Shown one piece after another: positions 46,728 through 54,555 of a stretch of 64,000 nt of DNA (its first letter is position 1; each line of letters opens with the position of its first letter). The DNA is taken from contig NZ_JAVBHX010000007.1 of assembly GCF_030732065.1 (NCBI RefSeq), positions 62,001 through 126,000 of the forward strand, written 5' to 3'. The DNA is from Oceanimonas aquatica (GTDB lineage Bacteria; Pseudomonadota; Gammaproteobacteria; Enterobacterales; Aeromonadaceae). The notes beneath the pieces are model-generated. The model searched no databases. It saw only the letters and a program-made list of their open reading frames with translations, and had not been told where the DNA came from. The position numbers and the translations under genes are program-made.

Positions 46728-47252
46728 ATGTCAAAATCCCAGGACAGTATTCGCACCATCAAGAAATACCCCAACCGCCGCCTGTATGACAGCCACACCA
46801 GCAGCCATGTGACCCTGGCCGACATTCGCCGGCTGGTGCAGGAAGAAGAGCCCTTTCAGGTGGTGGACGCCAAGACCGGCGAAGACATTACCCGCAGCAT
46901 TTTGCTGCAGATCATTCAGGAAGCCGAAAGCGGCGGCGATCCCATTTTCTCCAGCGATATGCTGAAGAACATCATTCGTTTCTACGGCCCCTTTCAGGGG
47001 GTGCTGGGCAGCTACCTGGACGAAAGCATTCAATCCATGATCGAGGTGCAGACCCAGGCCGGCATGCAGTCCACCAAGGCCTGGAGCGACTTCATGCAGG
47101 GCCAGGTGCCCATGATGCAGGACATGATGCGCCAGTACGTGGAGCAGTCCCGCCAGCTCTACCTCAACACCCAGAACATGTTCGGCCTGTTCGGCGGCCT
47201 GGGCGGCAGCCCGGAGCAGAACGACAAGGACAAAAAAGACGGCGAGGAATAA
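46728..47252 (+). CDS. phaR: Polyhydroxyalkanoate synthesis repressor PhaR
   Basis: This 174-residue DNA- and PHB-binding repressor has the conserved PHB_acc N-terminal domain: IRTIKKYPNRRLYDSHTSSHVTLADIR, followed by VVDAKTGEDITRSILLQIIQEAE and the PHB-binding helical part. PhaR sits on granules and leaves phasin promoters when polymer accumulates. A phasin gene lies 1.4 kb downstream, so target and regulator are close. The ATG at 46728 starts the conserved domain; the open frame further upstream is the shadow of the kinase gene. Confidence 0.94.
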   Translation: MSKSQDSIRTIKKYPNRRLYDSHTSSHVTLADIRRLVQEEEPFQVVDAKTGEDITRSILLQIIQEAESGGDPIFSSDMLKNIIRFYGPFQGVLGSYLDESIQSMIEVQTQAGMQSTKAWSDFMQGQVPMMQDMMRQYVEQSRQLYLNTQNMFGLFGGLGGSPEQNDKDKKDGEE

Positions 47253-47264
47253 TCTCCCGCCGTC
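47232..47264 (-). terminator. Terminator facing the slyD gene, overlapping the end of phaR
   Basis: GACGGCG (47238) and CGCCGTC (47258) form a 7-bp stem extended by partial pairing inside. On the minus strand six T residues follow. It sits across the phaR stop codon and may also limit phaR transcripts. Confidence 0.65.
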
Positions 47265-47276
47265 TTCAGGCTTGCA

Positions 47277-47368
47277 TGGAGCGCAGGCTGCCAGCCTGCA
47301 TCAGCACCCAAAGGGCGCTTTATTATTGCCGCTCAGCGGCAAGTTGCGGGCAAGCTGCCCGCGCTCCA
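47277..47368. repeat. REP/MITE-like palindromic element between phaR and slyD
   Basis: A 92-base segment is bounded by perfect 8-base inverted ends TGGAGCGC / GCGCTCCA. Next to the ends lie two internal hairpins, AGGCTGCCAGCCT and GCGGGCAAGCTGCCCGC. This is the design of intergenic REP or miniature inverted-repeat elements. Only one copy is in the window, so its repetitive nature is inferred. Confidence 0.6.
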
Positions 47369-47377
47369 TAAACCAGC

Positions 47378-47860
47378 TCAGTGCTGATGACCGCCTTCGC
47401 CGTGGGCGTGACCGTGCTCCAGCTCTTCTGCGGTGGCGGCACGCACCGACACCACGTCCAGATCAAAGGTCAGGGTACGACCGGCCAGCAGGTGGTTGAG
47501 ATCCACATCCGCCATAAAACGACCCACCTTCACCACCACCACCTGGCGCGGACCGTTCTCGGTGTGCACCATGGCCACCATGCCCGGCTCCCAGCGCTTG
47601 GCGCCCTGCAGGTGACGAATGGACACCCGCTGGGTCAGGGATTCGTCGCGTTCGCCATAGGCCTCGGCCGGCGCCAGGGTCACACTGAAGCTGTCGCCTT
47701 CGTTCTTGCCGTCCAGCGCCTTTTCCAGCCCTTCCAGCATGTTGTCGTGACCGTGCAGGTAGGCCAGCGGGGCCTTACCCTCGTTGGTGTCCATCACCTC
47801 ACCCTGCTCGTCCTTCAGGGTGTAGTTGAACTGCACCACGGTATCGTTTGTGATTTGCAT
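47378..47860 (-). CDS. slyD: SlyD-type FKBP peptidyl-prolyl isomerase
   Basis: This 160-residue cytosolic chaperone/isomerase has the FKBP start VVQFNYTLKDEQGEVMDT, YLHGHDNMLEGLEKAL, an inserted IF (chaperone) domain between about residues 66 and 130, and NHLLAGRTLTFDLDVVSVR. The C-terminus is His-rich (HGHAHGEGGHQH), typical of SlyD nickel-binding tails but shorter than in E. coli. It aids folding and possibly nickel delivery to metalloenzymes. It is monocistronic, ending at the terminator near 47250. Confidence 0.92.
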   Translation of the reverse strand: MQITNDTVVQFNYTLKDEQGEVMDTNEGKAPLAYLHGHDNMLEGLEKALDGKNEGDSFSVTLAPAEAYGERDESLTQRVSIRHLQGAKRWEPGMVAMVHTENGPRQVVVVKVGRFMADVDLNHLLAGRTLTFDLDVVSVRAATAEELEHGHAHGEGGHQH

Positions 47861-47930
47861 TGGTTGTCCTGTTAATCGTGACTAAAAACGCACACATCAT
47901 ACCAGATGCGCTCTACAGGCTCACAAACAC

Positions 47931-47957
47931 AAAAAGACGGCAGGGTTTCCCCTGCCG
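47931..47957 (-). terminator. Rho-independent terminator of the phasin gene
   Basis: CGGCAGGG and CCCTGCCG (47938-47957) form an 8-bp stem with a TTTC loop. On the minus strand TCTTTTT follows. It lies about 40 bases after the phasin stop. Confidence 0.88.
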
Positions 47958-47994
47958 CCCAAACGAGATGACAGCTCTGTTATTGGTATAAGTC

Positions 47995-48633
47995 TCAGTT
48001 TGCCTTGGCGGCACCGCGGCCGTTGCTCTTGGCAGCCGGGTTGTTGGCGGCAGCGGCGGCCACGGCACTGATGCCCTTTTCGGTGGCTTCGGCGACCTGA
48101 CGGGCGGCCTTTTCGGACTGCTCGGTGGCCTGCTTGATCACCTTGTCGGCGATATCGGCGGCGTCCTTGGCGGCCTTCTGGGCGCCTTCACGGGCTTCGT
48201 TGGCCTGGCTGACCGCCTGCTTGAGGGCGCTCACGGCGGGCTCGGAGCCGGCCGGGGCGTGAGAAGCAAACTGCTCCACCCACTCGTCCACCTGCTTGCT
48301 GCCGGCGGCCCACTGTTGCTCGCCGTAGTTACCGAGCTGCTGCTGAGCGTCGGCCAGCAGGGCGAACAGATCGCGGTTAAAGCCGAGCTGGCGCTCCAGC
48401 AGGGCGCTGGGACCGAACGCGGCATGGTTCAGTTCGGCCAGGGCCTTGGGGTCACGCACGGCCAGCAGCTTGCCGGTGTAGTCGAACTGGGCGGCACTGA
48501 GGTCGGTCAGTGCCTTCAGTTGCAGCTGGCCCAGCTTTTCCGCACCGGCCAGCAGGCTGGTGCCGAGGCCCTGAACCAGGGCGAGGTTGTCCTGTTGCGC
48601 TTTTTGCAGTTTTGCAATATCAAACCATGACAT
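47995..48633 (-). CDS. phaP: Phasin family protein (PHA granule coat)
   Basis: This 212-residue helical protein has the phasin N-terminus (MSWFDIAKLQKAQQDNLALVQGLGTSLLAGAEKL), a long amphipathic helical body and an alanine/lysine-rich tail (AVAAAAANNPAAKSNGRGAAKAN) like other PHA-binding proteins. It should coat polyhydroxyalkanoate granules and control their size. The ATG at 48633 follows an AGGAG site; a longer frame upstream is not supported. A long inverted repeat at 48726-48772 lies in its promoter region and is a candidate PhaR operator. Confidence 0.9.
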   Translation of the reverse strand: MSWFDIAKLQKAQQDNLALVQGLGTSLLAGAEKLGQLQLKALTDLSAAQFDYTGKLLAVRDPKALAELNHAAFGPSALLERQLGFNRDLFALLADAQQQLGNYGEQQWAAGSKQVDEWVEQFASHAPAGSEPAVSALKQAVSQANEAREGAQKAAKDAADIADKVIKQATEQSEKAARQVAEATEKGISAVAAAAANNPAAKSNGRGAAKAN

Positions 48634-48725
48634 AGTTGGCGTCTCCTGATGAATAAGTTGGCCATTGGCCCGGCACGCCAGCAAACCCATTACCACTTGT
48701 CCGGATTTGGCGCGCAGGGTCATTA

Positions 48726-48772
48726 TTGCACTGCACAAAAAACTTTTTCAAGGACTTTTTTGTGCGGTGCAA
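48726..48772. promoter_or_regulatory. Long inverted repeat in front of the phasin gene, candidate PhaR operator
   Basis: TTGCACTGCACAAAAAA (48726-48742) and TTTTTTGTGCGGTGCAA (48756-48772) are inverted copies matching at 16 of 17 positions, 13 bases apart. The TGCAxTGCA-like cores resemble PhaR sites known from other bacteria. The 686-bp gap between phasin and gcl contains this repeat, a gcl promoter near 49176, an ACAAC-AAA-GTTGT repeat near 48914, and no credible gene. Confidence 0.55.
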
Positions 48773-49140
48773 AACCAGCACTTCATCATCATGACCGTTA
48801 TCTTTACTGAGCTGAGGGTCTTACCTTATTACCCAATGAGTCCACTTCCCTTCAGTAGCATTGCGCCGCAATATCACCACAGGCTTGCTCCCGCCAGAAT
48901 GAATACAATATGACAACAAAGTTGTACTATACTTGCCGCACTGCGAACGTTTGCGGCGCCTTTGTGCGGCCATGCAACCGGTACCGGATCGACTCGTGGT
49001 TAAAGAAGGAAAGCCATTCCAAAAAAGAAGGCAAAATTTCATAAGTTACCGGCGCTGTTGTAACCAGCGGCTATATGTCATTAAAAACAATATCTTGCAT
49101 CTTCACTGCCGCCGCAGTGCCCCCATGCCGTCCCAAATGG

Positions 49141-49203
49141 CATTTCCACATTATAAAAATCATTTCCAAAACTTGTTGATCGTCACATTTTTTTTCGTAT
49201 CAT
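49141..49203 (+). promoter_or_regulatory. gcl promoter with IclR-like half-sites
   Basis: A candidate promoter has TTGATC (49176-49181), a 16-base spacer and TATCAT (49198-49203). Just upstream, CATTTCCA occurs twice, exactly 20 bases apart (49141 and 49161). The second copy completes TAAAAATCATTTCCA (49154-49168), which fits the IclR-family consensus TGGAAATNATTTCCA at 13 of 15 positions. An AllR-like IclR regulator is encoded at 57164-57982. The start codon is 117 bases further on, implying a long leader. Confidence 0.5.
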
Positions 49204-49319
49204 CAGAGTATGGGTTGCGTAGATGTTAAGTGTCCTCACCAGACGTGTCTGCGCGCCGCTGTCATTTCGACAAACAACAACACGGTGCCGAGAGCACCTC
49301 AGATGAATGGATACACATC

Positions 49320-51095
49320 ATGGCTAAAATGAAAGCAATCGAAGCGGCCGCCAAAATCCTGGAGCTGGAAGGTGTCAATAAAGCCTTTGGCGTTCCCGGT
49401 GCCGCCATCAACCCCTTCTACTCCGCACTGAAGGGTCTCGGCTCCATCGACCACGTACTGGCCCGCCACGTTGAAGGCGCGTCTCACATGGCCGAAGGCT
49501 ATACCCGTGCCAACCCGGGTAACATCGGTGTATGTATCGGTACTTCCGGCCCTGCCGGCACCGACATGATCACCGGTCTGTACTCCGCTTCTGCCGATTC
49601 CATTCCGATCCTGTGCATCACCGGTCAGGCGCCGCGTGCCCGTATGCACAAGGAAGACTTCCAGGCCGTGGACATTGAGTCCATCGCCAAGCCGGTTGCC
49701 AAGTGGGCCACCACCGTACTGGAGCCAGGTCAGGTTCCCGGTGTATTCCAGCAGGCTTTCCACATCATGCGCTCCGGCCGTCCCGGCCCCGTGCTGATCG
49801 ACCTGCCGTTCGACGTGCAGATGGCCGAGATCGAGTTCGATCCCGAAGCCTACCAGCCGATGACTCCCTACAAGCCGGCCGCCACCCGCATTCAGGTTGA
49901 AAAAGCCCTGACCATGCTGAACGACGCCGACAAGCCGCTGCTGGTTTCCGGTGGTGGTGTTATCAACGCCGACGCCGCTGCCCTGCTGACCGAATTCGCC
50001 GAAGTGCTGAACGTACCGGTAATCCCGACCCTGATGGGCTGGGGCACCATTCCGGACGACCACGGCCTGATGGCTGGTATGTGTGGTCTGCAAACCTCTC
50101 ACCGCTACGGTAACGCCAACCTGCTGGCTTCCGACTTCGTACTGGGTGTAGGTAACCGTTGGGCCAACCGCCACACCGGTTCCGTAGAGGTTTACACCAA
50201 GGGCCGCAAGTTCGTTCACGTTGACATCGAACCCACTCAGATCGGTCGTGTATTCGGTCCGGACCTGGGCATCGTATCCGACGCCAAAGCCGCTCTGGAA
50301 CTGTTCGTTGAAGTGGCCAAAGAGTGGAAAGCCGCCGGTAAACTGAAAGACCGCAGCGCCTGGGTTGCCGAGTGTCAGGAGCGCAAGCGCACCCTGCAGC
50401 GCAAGACTCACTTCGACAACACTCCGGTGAAGCCGCAGCGTGTATACGAAGAAATGAACAAGGCTTTCGGCCGCGACACCACCTATGTGTCCACCATCGG
50501 TCTGTCCCAGATCGCCGCCGCCCAGTTCCTGCACGTGTACAAAGAGCGTAACTGGATCAACTGTGGTCAGGCCGGTCCCCTGGGCTGGACCATTCCGGCC
50601 GCTCTGGGCGTATGTGCCGCCGAACCGGGTCGCCAGGTTGTTGCCCTGTCCGGTGACTACGACTTCCAGTTCATGATCGAAGAACTGGCCGTAGGTGCCC
50701 AGTTCAAACTGCCCTACATCCACGTGCTGGTGAACAACTCCTACCTGGGTCTGATCCGTCAGTCTCAGCGCGGCTTCGACATGGACTACTGCGTACAGCT
50801 GTCCTTCGAAAACATCAACGCGCCAGAGCTGGGCGAGTACGGTGTTGACCACAAAGCCGTGGTTGAAGGTCTGGGCTGTAAGGCCATCCGCGTATTCAAG
50901 CCGGAAGACATCGCTCCTGCCTTCGAAGAAGCCAAGAAGCTGATGGCCGAGCACTCCGTACCGGTAGTGGTTGAAGTCATCCTCGAGCGCGTGACCAACA
51001 TCTCCATGGGTGTTGAAATCGACGCCGTCAACGAGTTCGAAGAGCTGGCTGAAAAGGGTGAAGACGCCCCCACCGCCATCTCTCTGCTGGACTGA
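49320..51095 (+). CDS. gcl: Glyoxylate carboligase
   Basis: This 591-residue ThDP- and FAD-dependent enzyme joins two glyoxylates to tartronate semialdehyde and CO2. It matches E. coli Gcl along its length. [18 protein letters not shown] shows the valine that replaces the usual ThDP-activating glutamate, a Gcl hallmark. The ThDP magnesium motif spans [19 protein letters not shown] to [10 protein letters not shown]. Codons are strongly biased to GGT, CGT and AAC forms, suggesting very high expression. It is first in the operon gcl-hyi-glxR-glycerate kinase. The ATG at 49320 gives the family start [10 protein letters not shown]. Confidence 0.97.
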   Translation: MAKMKAIEAAAKILELEGVNKAFGVPGAAINPFYSALKGLGSIDHVLARHVEGASHMAEGYTRANPGNIGVCIGTSGPAGTDMITGLYSASADSIPILCITGQAPRARMHKEDFQAVDIESIAKPVAKWATTVLEPGQVPGVFQQAFHIMRSGRPGPVLIDLPFDVQMAEIEFDPEAYQPMTPYKPAATRIQVEKALTMLNDADKPLLVSGGGVINADAAALLTEFAEVLNVPVIPTLMGWGTIPDDHGLMAGMCGLQTSHRYGNANLLASDFVLGVGNRWANRHTGSVEVYTKGRKFVHVDIEPTQIGRVFGPDLGIVSDAKAALELFVEVAKEWKAAGKLKDRSAWVAECQERKRTLQRKTHFDNTPVKPQRVYEEMNKAFGRDTTYVSTIGLSQIAAAQFLHVYKERNWINCGQAGPLGWTIPAALGVCAAEPGRQVVALSGDYDFQFMIEELAVGAQFKLPYIHVLVNNSYLGLIRQSQRGFDMDYCVQLSFENINAPELGEYGVDHKAVVEGLGCKAIRVFKPEDIAPAFEEAKKLMAEHSVPVVVEVILERVTNISMGVEIDAVNEFEELAEKGEDAPTAISLLD

Positions 51096-51108
51096 TTGAT
51101 GACAGCGA

Positions 51109-51128
51109 TGGGGCCCGACGGGCCCCAT
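51109..51128 (+). other. Intercistronic hairpin gcl/hyi
   Basis: ATGGGGCC and GGCCCCAT form a perfect 8-bp stem with a CGAC loop, 13 bases after the gcl stop. There is no T-run, so it may stabilise the gcl transcript or partly terminate it. Confidence 0.6.
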
Positions 51129-51164
51129 CCTGACTTTGCCCCCAACTGAACAAAGGACATCGCA

Positions 51165-51947
51165 ATGCCGAAATTAGCTGCCAACCTGTCGATGCTGTTT
51201 ACCGAAGTCGACTTCCTGGATCGTTTCGACGCCGCCGCCAAGGCCGGTTTCAAGGGTGTTGAATACCTGTTTCCCTATGATTTCGCCGCTGAAGAAATCA
51301 AGGCCAAGCTCGATGCCAACGGCCTGACCCAGGTACTGTTCAACCTGCCCGCCGGTGACTGGAACGGTGGCGAGCGCGGTATCGCCTGTCACCCGGATCG
51401 GGTTGAAGAATTCAAGGCCGGCGTCGACAAGGCCATTGCCTACGCCAAGGTACTGGGCAACACCCAGGTAAACTGCCTGGCCGGCATTCAGCCTGCCGGT
51501 GTGGCATACGAAGAAGCGGAAGCGACCTTCGTGGCCAACCTGAAGTACGCCGCCGAGAAACTGAAGGACGCCGGCATCAAGCTGATCGCCGAGGCCATCA
51601 ACACTCGCGATATTCCCGGCTTCTTCCTGAACAACACTCAGCAGGCGCTGGATATCATCGAGAAAGTGGGTTCCGACAACCTGGCTTTCCAGTATGACAT
51701 CTACCACATGCAGATCATGGAAGGGGACATCATCCCGACCATCGAGAAGAACCTGGGCATCATCAACCACATTCAGCTGGCTGATAACCCCGGTCGTCAC
51801 GAGCCGGGCACCGGCGAGCTGAACTACCACAACATCTTCGCCTTCCTGGACAAGATCGGCTACGACGGCTGGATCGGTGCCGAATACAAGCCGGCCACCA
51901 CCACCGAAGCCGGCCTGGGCTGGCTGAAGACCCACGGTGTGGTCTGA
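51165..51947 (+). CDS. hyi: Hydroxypyruvate isomerase
   Basis: This 260-residue TIM-barrel enzyme interconverts hydroxypyruvate and tartronate semialdehyde. Family segments are NLSMLFTEVDFLDRFDAAAKAGF at the start, LIAEAINTRDIPGFFLN with the active-site Glu, YDIYHMQIMEGD, QLADNPGRHEPGTGE and GAEYKP at the end. These contain the metal-binding Glu, Asp, Gln and Glu. An AAAGGA ribosome-binding site precedes it. It keeps the same strong codon bias as gcl. Confidence 0.96.
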   Translation: MPKLAANLSMLFTEVDFLDRFDAAAKAGFKGVEYLFPYDFAAEEIKAKLDANGLTQVLFNLPAGDWNGGERGIACHPDRVEEFKAGVDKAIAYAKVLGNTQVNCLAGIQPAGVAYEEAEATFVANLKYAAEKLKDAGIKLIAEAINTRDIPGFFLNNTQQALDIIEKVGSDNLAFQYDIYHMQIMEGDIIPTIEKNLGIINHIQLADNPGRHEPGTGELNYHNIFAFLDKIGYDGWIGAEYKPATTTEAGLGWLKTHGVV

Positions 51948-51974
51948 GGTTTTTCACTTAATTCGGTTTCTCTC

Positions 51975-51994
51975 GACGCCGGTTCACCGGCGTC
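51975..51994 (+). other. Intercistronic hairpin hyi/glxR
   Basis: GACGCCGG and CCGGCGTC pair perfectly around TTCA, 28 bases after the hyi stop and just before the glxR ribosome-binding site. No T-run follows, so read-through is expected. Confidence 0.6.
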
Positions 51995-52016
51995 TTCAGA
52001 CAAAAGGATAACGAAC

Positions 52017-52904
52017 ATGAAAATTGGTTTCATTGGCACCGGTATCATGGGCAAGCCCATGGCTCAGAACCTGCAGAAAGCCGGTCACACCCTGTACTTC
52101 TCCGAGCACTACAACAAGGCCCCGGCCGACCTGCTGGGTGACAACGGTATCGCCCTGGCCAACCCCAAGGCCGTTGCCGAAGCTGCCGAAGTCATCATCA
52201 CCATGGTACCCAACACTCCTCAGGTTGAGGACGTGCTGTTTGGTGAGAACGGTGCCGCCGAAGGTCTGTCTGCCGGCAAGGTCGTGGTAGACATGTCTTC
52301 CATCTCTCCGATCGCCACCAAGGAAATCGCCAAGCGCGTTAACGAAACCGGTGCCGATTTCCTGGATGCTCCGGTATCCGGCGGTGAAGTGGGCGCCATC
52401 AACGCTACCCTGACCATCATGGTGGGTGGTGAGCAGGCCGTATTCGACAAGATCAAGCCGCTGTTCGACATCATGGGTCAGAACATCACCCTGGTAGGCG
52501 GTAACGGCGACGGTCAAACCACCAAGGTGGCCAACCAGATCATTGTTGCCCTGAACATCGAAGCCGTTGCCGAAGCGCTGGTATTCGCTTCCAAGGCTGG
52601 CGCCGATCCGGCCAAGGTACGTGAAGCCCTGATGGGTGGTTTCGCTTCTTCCAAGATCCTGGAAGTTCACGGCGAGCGTATGGTGAAAGGCACCTTCAAC
52701 CCGGGCTTCCGTATCGCCCTGCACCAGAAGGACCTGAACCTGGCCCTGAGCGGTGCTCGCGAGCTGGGCGTTGCCCTGCCCAACACCGCCAGCGCACAGG
52801 AACTGTTCAACACCTGTAACGCCCTGGGCGGCGACGGCTGGGATCACTCCGGCATGGTCAAGGCGCTCGAGCACCTGGCCAACCACAACATTCGGGGCGA
52901 GTAA
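52017..52904 (+). CDS. glxR: 2-hydroxy-3-oxopropionate (tartronate semialdehyde) reductase
   Basis: This 295-residue beta-hydroxyacid dehydrogenase reduces tartronate semialdehyde to D-glycerate with NAD(P)H. Key parts are the nucleotide-binding IGFIGTGIMGKPMAQNL, substrate-binding DAPVSGGEVGA near residue 122 and catalytic Lys in DGQTTKVANQ near 170. It completes the conversion of glyoxylate begun by Gcl. Its context next to gcl and hyi favours GlxR over 3-hydroxyisobutyrate dehydrogenase. Confidence 0.95.
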   Translation: MKIGFIGTGIMGKPMAQNLQKAGHTLYFSEHYNKAPADLLGDNGIALANPKAVAEAAEVIITMVPNTPQVEDVLFGENGAAEGLSAGKVVVDMSSISPIATKEIAKRVNETGADFLDAPVSGGEVGAINATLTIMVGGEQAVFDKIKPLFDIMGQNITLVGGNGDGQTTKVANQIIVALNIEAVAEALVFASKAGADPAKVREALMGGFASSKILEVHGERMVKGTFNPGFRIALHQKDLNLALSGARELGVALPNTASAQELFNTCNALGGDGWDHSGMVKALEHLANHNIRGE

Positions 52905-52912
52905 GTCCTGAA

Positions 52913-52948
52913 CCGAAAAGCGGTGTTGAGGCTTCAGCCGCTTTTCGG
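52913..52948 (+). other. Hairpin after glxR
   Basis: CCGAAAAGCGG and CCGCTTTTCGG form an 11-bp stem with a 14-base loop. Without a following T-run it may be an RNA-processing or partial termination site. The glycerate kinase gene starts 142 bases later; I see no clear gene or promoter in that gap. Confidence 0.6.
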
Positions 52949-53090
52949 TACACCTCGGGGCAGACGTCGGTGACAAGCTGACTTTCACTCAGGGGGCTTT
53001 GTGTTAGACACTGGTCGCTGAACGTTTGCCCCACCCCGTTATTGAACCAACAACAGCAAGAAGACAGCCGTTTTTTCAGGAGTATTTGCA

Positions 53091-54359
53091 ATGGATATCC
53101 AACCCAAGGAGTTGTTACAGCAGTTATTCGACAGCGCCGTGGCCGCCGCCCTGCCCAAGGGGAACCTGGCCGAATACCTGCCGAAGGATACTTCTCAAAA
53201 AGCCGTTGTTATCGGCGCCGGCAAGGCTGCTGCCTCCATGGCCGCCGAGCTCGACGCCATCTGGGAAGGGGAACTGTCCGGCGTGGTGGTCACCCGCTAT
53301 GACCACGGCGCCCCCTGTGAGCGCATTGAAGTGATTGAAGCCGCTCACCCGGTGCCGGATGATGCCGGCGAGCGCGTGGGCCGCCGCATTCTGGAGCTGG
53401 TGGAAGGCCTGGGCGAAGATGACCTGGTGATCTGCCTGCTGTCCGGTGGTGGCTCTTCACTGCTGAGCCTGCCGGCCCCGGGTCTGACCCTGTCCGACAA
53501 GCAGGCCATCAACAAGGCCCTGCTGAAGTCCGGCGCCGCAATCGATGAAATGAACTGCGTGCGCAAGCACCTGTCCGGCATCAAGGGTGGCCGTCTGGCC
53601 GCCGCCGCCTATCCGGCCCGTCTGATCGCCCTCGGCATCTCCGACGTGCCCGGTGACGAAGCCACCGTAATCGCCTCCGGCCCGACCGTGGCGGATCCGA
53701 CCACCTCGGCCCAGGCCCTGGCCATTCTCGACAGCTACGGCATTGAAGTGGGTGCCCATGTGCGCGCCTGGCTGGAAAGCGCCGAATCCGAAACCGTCAA
53801 GCCCGGCGACGAGCGCCTGAGCAAGGCCGAGTTCCACATGATCGCCACCCCTCAGGATGCCCTGGACGCCGCCGCCCACCTGGCCCGTGCCAAAGGTCTG
53901 GCCCCCCTGGTGCTGGGTGACTGCATTGAAGGCGAATCCCGCGAAGTGGCCAAGGTTCACGCCGCCATCGCCAAGCAGATCCTCAAGTGCGGTCAGCCCG
54001 TCCAGGCGCCCTGCGTGATCCTGTCCGGCGGTGAAACCACAGTGACCATCAAGGGTAACGGTCGTGGCGGCCGCAACAGCGAGTTCATGCTGAGCCTGTT
54101 CAACGAGCTCAAGGGTCAGGCCGGCGTGTATGCCCTGGCCGCCGACACCGACGGCATCGACGGCGTGGAAGACAACGCCGGCGCCATGATCACCCCAGAG
54201 CTGTTTGCCCAGGCGGAAGCCGCCGGCCTCAAGGCCGAAGACTACCTGGCCAACAACGACAGCTACGGTTTCTTCTCCCAGCTGGGTGTGCTGGTGGAAA
54301 CCGGCCCGACCCGTACCAACGTGAATGACTTCCGGGCCATTCTGGTACTGCCGAAGTAA
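53091..54359 (+). CDS. Glycerate 2-kinase, MOFRL/DUF4147 class
   Basis: This 422-residue protein belongs to the GckA/TtuD class of glycerate kinases, often misnamed hydroxypyruvate reductase. The N-terminal DUF4147 domain has VVIGAGKAAASMA, EAAHPVPDDAG, LLSGGGSSLLSLPAPGLTL and EMNCVRKHLSGIKGGRLA. The C-terminal MOFRL domain shows ILSGGETTVTIKGNGRGGRNSEF and ALAADTDGIDG. It phosphorylates the D-glycerate made by GlxR and so feeds 2-phosphoglycerate into central metabolism. Codon bias is weaker than in the three upstream genes. A strong terminator follows. Confidence 0.93.
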   Translation: MDIQPKELLQQLFDSAVAAALPKGNLAEYLPKDTSQKAVVIGAGKAAASMAAELDAIWEGELSGVVVTRYDHGAPCERIEVIEAAHPVPDDAGERVGRRILELVEGLGEDDLVICLLSGGGSSLLSLPAPGLTLSDKQAINKALLKSGAAIDEMNCVRKHLSGIKGGRLAAAAYPARLIALGISDVPGDEATVIASGPTVADPTTSAQALAILDSYGIEVGAHVRAWLESAESETVKPGDERLSKAEFHMIATPQDALDAAAHLARAKGLAPLVLGDCIEGESREVAKVHAAIAKQILKCGQPVQAPCVILSGGETTVTIKGNGRGGRNSEFMLSLFNELKGQAGVYALAADTDGIDGVEDNAGAMITPELFAQAEAAGLKAEDYLANNDSYGFFSQLGVLVETGPTRTNVNDFRAILVLPK

Positions 54360-54415
54360 CACCGAATTCAAACAACAATAATGCTTGGCCGCCGGCGTGC
54401 GGCCACTTTCCAGCG

Positions 54416-54443
54416 AGACCGGCCAGTGTGCCGGTCTTTTTTT
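54416..54443 (+). terminator. Terminator of the glyoxylate operon
   Basis: AGACCGGC and GCCGGTCT form an 8-bp stem around CAGTGT and are followed by an uninterrupted T-run to 54443. Confidence 0.92.
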
Positions 54444-54500
54444 GTCTTTTCAGCCCCCTTGCTGCCACACTTTTTGCTCGAAGCATGACCACCTTTCCTC

Positions 54501-54506
54501 TATAAT
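54501..54506 (+). promoter_or_regulatory. Probable -10 element of the nspC promoter
   Basis: A perfect TATAAT lies 50 bases before the start of nspC and after the upstream terminator. The -35 region is poor (TCGAAG at 17-base spacing), so activation or an extended element may be involved. Confidence 0.5.
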
Positions 54507-54555
54507 CACGCGCTTTAAAATTCCCGGACGCGGGTGGTGTTCACAGCCTGGAGGT

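Noticed and set aside
49299-51128. Open frame of 609 codons antisense to gcl
   Set aside because: It is the mirror of gcl, kept open by third-position bias. gcl itself matches its family from end to end, and the antisense protein has no recognisable domain.
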